Assembly (NCBI GenBank): GCA_012514315.1
Contig: JAAZAN010000205.1
Coordinates: 1-64,000 of the forward strand
Origin: Chloroflexota bacterium
GTDB taxonomy: Bacteria; Chloroflexota; Anaerolineae; B4-G1
DNA: 64,000 bases
Reading direction: 5' to 3'
Shown here: in pieces, positions 40,001 through 47,977 of the stretch
Numbering within the stretch: the first letter of the stretch is position 1
Layout: each line of letters opens with the position of its first letter
Notes under the pieces: model-generated
What the model was told of the DNA's origin: nothing
Database searches by the model: none
The model's input: the letters and a program-made list of their open reading frames with translations, nothing else
Program-made: the position numbers and the translations under genes

Positions 40001-40917
40001 GGCCGGCCGAGGATGAGATGGTCCAAGTCACCGAGTCCACATCACGTCTCGAGGACGCTCGACGACAGACGCAGGAGAAGATCCGCACGGCAGAGCTGCG
40101 CTACGGACAGGCTGAATTGGAGGTTGCGCGACATCAGGATGAACTTGACTTGCTGGCGCGGCGCATCGAGGAAGACCTGGGCCTGGTGGAGCTGGAGCTC
40201 GTTGAGCGTGTCACTGCACAGACGCCATTGCCACTTCAACCATTCGTTTCTCGACTGCCGATAGTCGAGATCCTGCCGGATGGCATCGAGGATGAGATCA
40301 AGCGACTCAAGGCTCGGATGAACCGGCTCGGAACGGTGAATCCAAATGCACCCGAGGAATATGCTGAAGCGCGCGATCGCTTTGAGTTCCTCAACGAACA
40401 GATGCACGACCTTGAAGTGGCATCGAGCAAGCTCCGTGACGCCGTCGAGGAACTGGACACGTTGATCGAGACAGCCTTTCGCGAGACATTCGATGCAGTC
40501 TCCACCCATTTCTCGGAGTTATTCGCGACACTGTTCAAGGGTGGATCGGCGCGACTAGAACTGACAGAACCTCAGGATCTGATGCGCAGCGGTGTAGAGA
40601 TCATCGCTCGACCTCCGGGCAAGCGCGCTCAGCGTCTCGGGATGCTGTCCGGTGGTGAGCGCGCCCTGACCGCTGTGGCTCTCCTATTCGCGCTCCTGCG
40701 TGTGAGCTCGACTCCTTTCTGCGTGCTTGATGAGGTGGACGCTATGTTGGACGAAGCGAATGTTGGCCGGTTCCGCCTCGTTCTCGAGGAGATGGCGGAG
40801 AAGACGCAGTTCATCGTAATCACACACAACCGCGGAACGGTCGAATCTGCAGAGACGATTTATGGCGTCTCCATCAGCACTGACGGAGTGTCGCAGGTGG
40901 TATCGCTCAAGCTGTGA
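37075..40917 (+). CDS. smc: chromosome segregation protein SMC
   Basis: [58 protein letters not shown]; hinge; [32 protein letters not shown]. Confidence 0.97.
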   Translation: [1280 protein letters not shown]

Positions 40918-40946
40918 GCTAAGATGCCATACAAGGAGTAATACCC

Positions 40947-41954
40947 GTGCACGGTAACAGGGCGCAACAAACACTCGCTTCGACGCAGGCACCGCATGTA
41001 GCACTCCTGGCGACAGGAGGCACCATCGCCATGCGGTTCAGCGAATCCGCCGGCGGTGCAGTCCCTGATATGGAGACGGAGGGATTTATCCCTCCCCTAC
41101 CCCCTGAATCGCCAGCGGTGACGTTGGAGCAGATCGGCCCGATGCCAAGCGCACATCACGGCATCGACACACTGTGGACGATCCGCAACCGCGTGGGGAT
41201 GCTGATCGACGAACCGGATGTATGCGGTGTCGTCGTCACGCACGGCACGGACACGATGGAGGAAACAGCGTACCTTCTTGACGCCACCGTGCCAGGCGAC
41301 AAGCCCATCGTGCTGACGGGCGCGATGCGGACCCAATCAGACCTGGGATATGAAGGGCGGGCAAATCTCGAGTCAGCGATTCGTGTGGCAGCGTCCACCG
41401 AAGCGCGAGGACTGGGCGCTGTTGTGGTCTGCAACGACGAGATCCACGCAGCCCGTCACGTGACGAAGATGCACACGCTCAGCCCTGCCACGTTTCAGTC
41501 ACCCGGATGGGGCCCTTTGGGACGAGTCGCGTTCGACACGATCAGGATCGCCGGGCGCACGCGGCGCTCCGTGCTCCCCTGGCAGGGTTTGGAACCCAAT
41601 GTAACGCTCATCAAGCTCTGTGTGGGACAGCAGGCGGAGATCCTGGATTGCCTGGTGACGCAGGGAATGCGCGGCATCGTAATCGAGGCATTCGGATCGG
41701 GTCGTGTTCCACCCTGGTGGGTATCGGCCATCGAGCAGGTAAGAGCACAGGGCCTGCCTGTTGTCATTGCCAGTCGGTGCCCGTCCGGACCGTTGGGAGA
41801 TGAGTACGGCTACAAGGGCGCCTACCGCACTCTGGCAGGCCTGGGCTGCCTCTTTGCTGACGAACTGAGCGGCCAGAAAGCCCGAATACGTTTGATGGTT
41901 GTGCTGGCAGCCGCCCAGTCAACCCATGAGATCGCAGAACTATGGACACAGTAG
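40947..41954 (+). CDS. asparaginase
   Basis: LLATGGTIAMRFSESAGG; VVVTHGTDTMEETAYLLD; GAMRTQSDLGYEGRANLESAIRVA. Confidence 0.93.
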   Translation: MHGNRAQQTLASTQAPHVALLATGGTIAMRFSESAGGAVPDMETEGFIPPLPPESPAVTLEQIGPMPSAHHGIDTLWTIRNRVGMLIDEPDVCGVVVTHGTDTMEETAYLLDATVPGDKPIVLTGAMRTQSDLGYEGRANLESAIRVAASTEARGLGAVVVCNDEIHAARHVTKMHTLSPATFQSPGWGPLGRVAFDTIRIAGRTRRSVLPWQGLEPNVTLIKLCVGQQAEILDCLVTQGMRGIVIEAFGSGRVPPWWVSAIEQVRAQGLPVVIASRCPSGPLGDEYGYKGAYRTLAGLGCLFADELSGQKARIRLMVVLAAAQSTHEIAELWTQ

Positions 41955-41979
41955 CGCAACAGTCAGAGATCAAGGAGGT

Positions 41980-42333
41980 GTGACACTGGAACCCCTGGAG
42001 CTTGCGCGGCACATCGCCGACGCTATCGCGGAGAAGAAAGGCGAGGATACCATACTGCTGGACATCCGCGACGTCTCGCTCATTGCGGACTACTTCATCA
42101 TCAGCAGTGTGGCCAGCGATCGGCAGAAGCGGGCCATCGTGAACGAGATCACCGCCAGCACGAAACATTCCCTGGGCGTCAGACCCTTGCGCGTAGAGGG
42201 TGACGCAAGCAGTGACTGGATTCTGCTCGATTACGGCAGTGTGGTAATCCACCTGTTCTCGCACGAGGCGCGCAGGTACTACGATCTGGAAGGCCTCTGG
42301 CGAGACGGGAAGATCATCGTGCGCATTCAGTAG
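41980..42333 (+). CDS. rsfS: ribosome silencing factor RsfS
   Basis: ELARHIADAIAEKKGEDTILLDIRDVSLIADYFIISSVASDRQKRAI; DWILLDYGSVVIHLFSHEARRYYDLEGLW; exact start uncertain. Confidence 0.93.
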   Translation: MTLEPLELARHIADAIAEKKGEDTILLDIRDVSLIADYFIISSVASDRQKRAIVNEITASTKHSLGVRPLRVEGDASSDWILLDYGSVVIHLFSHEARRYYDLEGLWRDGKIIVRIQ

Positions 42334-42381
42334 GCGACACGGGGATAGCGCGCCACCCAGACTACTGAGTGATCATCCATC

Positions 42382-42413
42382 GACGAAGGGCGCTCTTACG
42401 AGCGCCCTTCGTC
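42382..42413. terminator. strong hairpin, likely terminator between convergent rsfS and ndk
   Basis: gacgaagggcgct (42382-42394), 6-nt loop, agcgcccttcgtc (42401-42413); perfect 13-bp stem. Confidence 0.7.
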
Positions 42414-42448
42414 ATCTGTCGCCATCGCACCCCACGTTTGGGGCGGCT

Positions 42449-42913
42449 CTACTCGGCGATCCAGTCGTCGATTGCACGCTTGTACGGCAAGACCTCGCTC
42501 TCAGAGAAGTAGAGAGCAATCTCGGCCGCCGCCGTCTCAGGGCCGTCGGATCCATGGACCAGGTTCCGTCCGATCTCCAGACCATAGTCAGCTCGGATCG
42601 TCCCCGGAGTAGCCTCGACGGGGTTTGTCGACCCCATGGTCCGCCGGACGACCTCAATCGCGCGACTCCCGTCCAGCACCATCACAACAACAGGACTGGA
42701 TGTGATGTAGCGGATCAGAGGAGCGTAGAAAGGCTTCCCCTTGTGAACCGCATAGTGCTGCGAAGCGAGCTCTTCATCGATATGAATCAGCTTCATTGCC
42801 GCGATGCGGAGGCCTCGACGCTCGAAACGCGCGATGATGTCGCCAACCAAGCCCCGCTGAACCGCGTCCGGTTTGATGATGATCAGTGTTCTCTCCAATG
42901 TGCAGTCCTCCAA
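42449..42913 (-). CDS. ndk: nucleoside diphosphate kinase
   Basis: ERTLIIIKPDAVQRGLVGDIIARFERRGL; NPVEATPGTIRADYG; NLVHGSDGPETAAAEIALYF. Confidence 0.97.
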   Translation of the reverse strand: MEDCTLERTLIIIKPDAVQRGLVGDIIARFERRGLRIAAMKLIHIDEELASQHYAVHKGKPFYAPLIRYITSSPVVVMVLDGSRAIEVVRRTMGSTNPVEATPGTIRADYGLEIGRNLVHGSDGPETAAAEIALYFSESEVLPYKRAIDDWIAE

Positions 42914-42916
42914 GCC

Positions 42917-45900
42917 TCATAGATCGTTCAGTGCACGACGATACGTCTGCAGCGCTTCTTTAAGTCGGCCGTCCTTCATATACGCATCGCCCAGCATCTG
43001 CTGTACCTCGACTCCCGGGCGCTCTGCGACACGTTGCTCCAGATCCGGGATGACGATATCCAATAGCTTTCCCGCGCGAATCAGGCGTGAGTATGCGCGC
43101 ATCGACTGGGGCTGATCTCCCGCATCCCAAAGGCGGCGTCCAAGCTCCAGCCACGACGGGTAATCCCGACGATCGCGGTCAACCGCTCGCCTCAGTGATT
43201 CGATCGCGGCCGCAGGCGGCTCAGGTGCATCAGTCATCGCCGCTGCCAGAGCTTCCGCGGCACGAACTGGCACTTCCAGCTCGGCCGGTTCAAGCTGCTC
43301 GACCTCGACAACCTCTTCCTCTGGTTCCAGAGGCATAGCTTCAAGCGGGGCATCGGCTGGCCCTACCACTGGCTCCTCGCCCTCACTGGTTATTGCCGTC
43401 ACGACCTCGACCTCTTCCGGCGCCCCCACTTCGACCGACGCAGCCTCCTCAATCGCCAGTGTCGTCGTCTCGGCCACAGCCGGCGCCTCAAGCAACACGG
43501 CTTCGGGCTCCTCGGGCGCCCCGGCCTCTGGCGCTGCTGCCTCGCCCTCCTCCGACACCTCTGCTTCGATCGACGCCGCCTCAGCCATTGCCAAAGTCTC
43601 AACCGGTTCTGCCTCAGGCTCCTCGGGCGCCTCAGCCTCTGGCGCTGCTGCCTCGACCTCCTCCGGCGCCTTTGCCTCTACCGGTTCATCCTCCTCGATC
43701 GCTGGCACAGTCTCCGATACCAGTGAGACTGCCTGAAGCGGCGCTGCCGCGTACTCTTCGGACGCCTCGATCTCTGCCGCTGTTGCCTCGACCGCCTCCG
43801 ACGCCTCTACCTCGATCGGCGCCGCCCTCTCAATCGCCGGCCCTGTCGCCTCAGCCGCTGCCAGCGTCTCAACTGGCACGGTTCCAGGTTCCCCGCCGGC
43901 TGCTTCAGCCTCAGGCGCCGTTACCTCAGCCTCCCCTGATATCTCAGCCTTGACTGGAACGGACTCGCCAGCAAGTGACTTAACTTCATCAGCTGCCACT
44001 GGCTCAGGCCCCTCGACCCCGGGAGCCTCTGGCGCCGCTGCCTTGACATCTCTCTGTGCCTCCGTTCCGAGGGGGACTCCGTCGTCAACCGCGGCGACAC
44101 CCTCGTCCACCCCGATTGCCGTCCATCCCCAGGCTTCTACCTCCTCCACAACCGGTGTTTCCTCAGACTCCTCAACCAGTGCAGCCTCAACAGTCGCCGG
44201 CGACTCCCCTTCCGGCTCAGCCTCGACCGACGCGCCCTGATCAACAGCGGTGACGTCCTCCGTCTCCGCTTCTGACACTTCGGCCGTCGGGCGCCCCATG
44301 ATCGCAGCCATACGTGCCTCGCCCTCGGCGACCGCCCGAGCTTGCAGTTCCTCCTCACGGCCTGCAGCGAGTGATTCAAGCCAGGCAAGCGCCTCATCAC
44401 CCGATGGCACCCGGTCCTCCATCAACCATTCAGGAAGCCCTGTCTCCGGGACGCCTGCCACAACACTCTCCGGCGCACCACCTGCCTCGACAGCTGTCTC
44501 GTCTACCGGAACCTCGGGTTCTCGCGACAGACCGTCCGATACTTCCGCCGGTCGTCCCATAATCCCGGCCATACGCGCTTCGCCCTCGGCCGCAGCACGC
44601 TCAGCCAGTTCGTCTTCCTTGCCGGCCGCCAATGATTCGAGCCAGGCCAACGCGTCATCACCGGACGGCACGCCTTCGGCGTCCTCGAGCCAGGATGGCA
44701 TCTTTGTTGGCGGCACCTCGTCCGGCAGTTCGGCCTCCTCATCGGCCTGCGCATGCAGAATGGCCAGCCACTCAGGCAGCTCTGCGGAGACCGGGGGTTC
44801 GGGAGGCTCGGCCTCCTCGCCGCCAAATACCTCAGGCGCCAGACCCGCTAGCCAGTCGGGCACTCCCGTCGAGATCGCGCGAGCCGGTGCGAGATCTTCC
44901 GCTTTGGTCTCGAGCTCCTCTCGATCTCGGACAGCGACTGAGTCCGGTGAAGAAGGCGCCTCGTCATCACTCCGCACGGATCGTTCCCCCCTGAGCTGGT
45001 CCTCCGTCTCCTCAACCCAATCAGATATCTCGACCGTCTCCGCTGGTTCCTCGCTCTCGCTCAGCAACCAGTCCGGGATCTCAGTATCGGCCTGCTGTTC
45101 CACCTCAGAAGTCGGCCTGACAGGAAGCTGGGACTCGTCTTCGGTAATGCTCGCCCAATCCTGCTCCTCCGCCTCTCGCTCAACCTCTGTCGCTCGCCCG
45201 CCCGCAAGGATCTCCGTCAGCCAATCCGGGGCTTCCTCAGACACACCCTCCGCTTCCTCGCCTTCGGTTACCTCGGCGAGCTCGGCCCACCCCACGGCCT
45301 CACTATCTCCCTCTGCCTCCGCTCTCTGCACATCTGGTGTGATCCCCACCAGCCAATCGGGGGCCTCCTCAGGCACAGCCTCCGCTTCCTCGCCTTCGGT
45401 TACCTCGGCGAGCTCGGCCCACCCCACGGCCTCACTATCTCCCTCAGCCTCCGCTGTCTCCTCATCCGAGGCCATCCCTATCAGCCAGTCCGGAGCGCCC
45501 TCAGACACAGCCTCCGCTTCCTCGCCTTCGGTTACCTCAGCGAGCTCTGCCCACCCCGCGGCTTCACTAGCTCCCTCAGCCTCCGATGTCTCCTCATCCG
45601 AAGCCATCCCTATCAGCCAGTCCGGAGCGCCCTCAGGCACAGCTTCCGCTTCCTCGCTCTCAGCTATCTCAGCGAGCTCGGCCCACCCTACGACCTCACC
45701 ATCTCCCTCAACCTCCGCTGTCCGCGCATCCAAGGTGAGCTCCTCTAACTCGATGAGCTCCTGTTCCTCGTCCCCAAGAGGCAGTCCCTCAGGCTCAGAC
45801 TCCACCTCGACATCCTCCGACACCGGCGAGGCGCTGGTCTCTGATATGGCCTCAAGGGACTCCTGAACGGCCGAAGCCTGATCGAGCTCAGCCAACATCT

Positions 45901-46837
45901 CACCGGACTCCTCGGCAAGTGACATCTTCTGAAGCCACGCAGGCAGCTCGATTTCCGCCTGGAGGGGGGCCCCAGTGTCGGCCAGCTCAAGATCTGTCTC
46001 GGGCAGCCGGGCAGCCTCCGCTGCCTCAAGATCCGCTACCCATTCTGGCAACTCAGCGTCAACCAGCGCACCGTAGTCCAGTATCGGGACAACTACGGAT
46101 CGCTCGGGCAAGACAGAATTCGAGCCCAGCAGCCCTTTCGCCACCTCCCCGGTGGGGTCAAGCGCTTCAGCTCGTCGCACGTAGAACTGGACCTCGTCAC
46201 GCCCACTGCGCGTCCAGATATCCGCGAGGATCAGATTTGCCTTCAGGCAGAATGGAAGATCGTTCAGGACCTTCTGGCAGGCATCGGCCGCCTCAAGGCG
46301 TTGCTCGTCACGCCAGTACGCTTCGGCAAGCGCAACCCTCAAGTCCACGCGATCGGGACACTCCTCAACGAGCGTGCGCAGCGCCGCGATGGCCCTGGAC
46401 AGCAGATCGCCCCTCAGGTATAACCGCGCCAATGCCGCACGCGTCAGTCCGACGCGTTCGGGCGTCAGGCCGTCGCGCCGTCCATACAGATGCCGCAGTT
46501 GCTCATCGAGAATCCGGTTGTTCGGATCTAGCTCGAACGCCCGTTCGAGACAGTAGATCGTTCCATCCAATTCGCCACGACGGCTGTGCACTTCACTGAT
46601 TCCGACCCAGGCCACCATATCCTCCGGATCGGCGCTCAACACGCGGCGAAAGAGATCTTCCGCCTGTTCATCCTGGCCAGCTTCCAGCATAGCCTCGGCC
46701 ATGAGCCGATATGTGGAAACATGCTTGGGATGGAACTTGAGGATCTGCTTGCCGTGTGCCACAGCTTCCGCGTACCTGCCCTGCTGAATCGTGGCCTGAA
46801 TCAACTCACCGTAGCTTTGCAGGGATATGTCAGTCAC
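42917..46837 (-). CDS. large TPR-repeat protein with Glu/Ala-rich repetitive central region
   Basis: N-terminal TPRs (YAEAVAHGKQILKFHPKHVSTYRLMAEAMLEAGQ); C-terminal TPR (GRLKEALQTYRRALNDL); acidic repeats with many PxWL motifs. Confidence 0.85.
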   Translation of the reverse strand: MTDISLQSYGELIQATIQQGRYAEAVAHGKQILKFHPKHVSTYRLMAEAMLEAGQDEQAEDLFRRVLSADPEDMVAWVGISEVHSRRGELDGTIYCLERAFELDPNNRILDEQLRHLYGRRDGLTPERVGLTRAALARLYLRGDLLSRAIAALRTLVEECPDRVDLRVALAEAYWRDEQRLEAADACQKVLNDLPFCLKANLILADIWTRSGRDEVQFYVRRAEALDPTGEVAKGLLGSNSVLPERSVVVPILDYGALVDAELPEWVADLEAAEAARLPETDLELADTGAPLQAEIELPAWLQKMSLAEESGEMLAELDQASAVQESLEAISETSASPVSEDVEVESEPEGLPLGDEEQELIELEELTLDARTAEVEGDGEVVGWAELAEIAESEEAEAVPEGAPDWLIGMASDEETSEAEGASEAAGWAELAEVTEGEEAEAVSEGAPDWLIGMASDEETAEAEGDSEAVGWAELAEVTEGEEAEAVPEEAPDWLVGITPDVQRAEAEGDSEAVGWAELAEVTEGEEAEGVSEEAPDWLTEILAGGRATEVEREAEEQDWASITEDESQLPVRPTSEVEQQADTEIPDWLLSESEEPAETVEISDWVEETEDQLRGERSVRSDDEAPSSPDSVAVRDREELETKAEDLAPARAISTGVPDWLAGLAPEVFGGEEAEPPEPPVSAELPEWLAILHAQADEEAELPDEVPPTKMPSWLEDAEGVPSGDDALAWLESLAAGKEDELAERAAAEGEARMAGIMGRPAEVSDGLSREPEVPVDETAVEAGGAPESVVAGVPETGLPEWLMEDRVPSGDEALAWLESLAAGREEELQARAVAEGEARMAAIMGRPTAEVSEAETEDVTAVDQGASVEAEPEGESPATVEAALVEESEETPVVEEVEAWGWTAIGVDEGVAAVDDGVPLGTEAQRDVKAAAPEAPGVEGPEPVAADEVKSLAGESVPVKAEISGEAEVTAPEAEAAGGEPGTVPVETLAAAEATGPAIERAAPIEVEASEAVEATAAEIEASEEYAAAPLQAVSLVSETVPAIEEDEPVEAKAPEEVEAAAPEAEAPEEPEAEPVETLAMAEAASIEAEVSEEGEAAAPEAGAPEEPEAVLLEAPAVAETTTLAIEEAASVEVGAPEEVEVVTAITSEGEEPVVGPADAPLEAMPLEPEEEVVEVEQLEPAELEVPVRAAEALAAAMTDAPEPPAAAIESLRRAVDRDRRDYPSWLELGRRLWDAGDQPQSMRAYSRLIRAGKLLDIVIPDLEQRVAERPGVEVQQMLGDAYMKDGRLKEALQTYRRALNDL
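45182..45709 (-). repeat. in-frame tandem repeat, 4 copies of 132 bp (44 aa) within the TPR protein
   Basis: Equivalent ctcg/tgccca sites at 45281, 45413, 45545 and 45677, spaced exactly 132 bp; consensus EGDSEAVGWAELAEVTEGEEAEAVSEGAPDWLIGMASDEETAEA. Confidence 0.9.
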
Positions 46838-46925
46838 GTGAGACCTCCCTCCGAGTGCGATCCTTCCAGTGGACGCGTCCCGATACCTGTTACCATAGCG
46901 ATTATGCTACGCCTTGTAGGAAAAG

Positions 46926-47966
46926 TCAATCGACCCTGTGCAATCGTCTGATCGTGCTTAGCAGCGCGTCCACCTCGCGTTCACCGCGCGGCGACGCACC
47001 CACAGGGTCAGCAAGTTCCCCACAGACCCCGTCTCCGCACAATGCTTTGAGCGCGTTGAGAACGCCCCATGCCAGCACATCAGGATCATATCCACCCTCC
47101 AGAACAAACACGATACGACCTTCGCATAGCTCACAAGCCATCTGGACCAACCGAGCCTGCAGCGCGCCATAGCCCGTGAGAGTGAGATTCATGGCCGCCA
47201 ATGGGTCGCGCCAATGCGCGTCGTAGCCCACCGACACAAGAAGCACGTCCGGATCAAATCTCGTGGCCACAGGCCACAGTGCTTCATCGATAACGCGCGC
47301 ATACCCCCTGTCACCGACTCCCGCCGGAAGAGGAACGTTGAGTACAGTGCCTTCTCCGACTCCCTCACCCGTCTCACGCCAATGACCTGTACCTGGATAG
47401 TGAGGATACTGATGCACCGAGAAGTAGAATACATCCGGGTCGGAGGCAAAGACCTCCTGTGTGCCATTTCCATGATGCACATCGATGTCAGCGACGAGGA
47501 TTCGCCTGACCAGCCTATGGGCAAGGGCCGCCCGCGCTGCCAGTGCCACGTTATTGAGCAGACAGAAGCCCATCGCACGGGCCGAGGTGGCATGGTGGCC
47601 TGGAGGTCGGACAAGGCCATACCCGTTGGAGATCTCACCCGACAACACGGCCTGAACCAGATCGATCGTACCTCCTGCGGCGAGGACGGCCACATCATAG
47701 CTACCGTTGACAACGTAGGTATCAACGTCGACATAGCGACCAGCGCCCAACGAAGCGCGTTTGATAGTTTCGAGATGGCTCGCTGTGTGAACCGCCAGCA
47801 GTTCCTCCTGGGAAGCTTTGCGAGCTGGGATCCGGACCAGGCGGTTGAGCACGCCGCCTTCTTCCAGCACAGGCCAGACCCGACTCAGTCGCTGCGCGCT
47901 CTCCGGATGTCCAGGCGAGTTGTGACGTAGAAACTCGGGATCGTACAAGAATCCAGTACCCAGCAC
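46926..47966 (-). CDS. histone deacetylase / acetoin utilization-like deacetylase family protein
   Basis: HNSPGHPESAQRL; RPPGHHATSARAMGFCLLNNVALAA; LVADIDVHHGNGTQEVF; VSVGYDAHWRDPL. Confidence 0.94.
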   Translation of the reverse strand: MLGTGFLYDPEFLRHNSPGHPESAQRLSRVWPVLEEGGVLNRLVRIPARKASQEELLAVHTASHLETIKRASLGAGRYVDVDTYVVNGSYDVAVLAAGGTIDLVQAVLSGEISNGYGLVRPPGHHATSARAMGFCLLNNVALAARAALAHRLVRRILVADIDVHHGNGTQEVFASDPDVFYFSVHQYPHYPGTGHWRETGEGVGEGTVLNVPLPAGVGDRGYARVIDEALWPVATRFDPDVLLVSVGYDAHWRDPLAAMNLTLTGYGALQARLVQMACELCEGRIVFVLEGGYDPDVLAWGVLNALKALCGDGVCGELADPVGASPRGEREVDALLSTIRRLHRVD

Positions 47967-47977
47967 AGCCCTCTCCG

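Noticed and set aside
43393-43953. Pro/Arg-rich plus-strand ORF
   Set aside because: Shadow ORF opposite the same acidic repeat region; no domain motifs or SD.
45182-45709. CRISPR-like repeat array
   Set aside because: Repeats are contiguous 132-bp in-frame coding units without spacers.
44250-45866. 538-aa plus-strand Ser-rich ORF
   Set aside because: Antisense to the Glu/Ala-rich repeats of the TPR protein; low-complexity Ser/Ala composition is the expected reverse-strand artefact.
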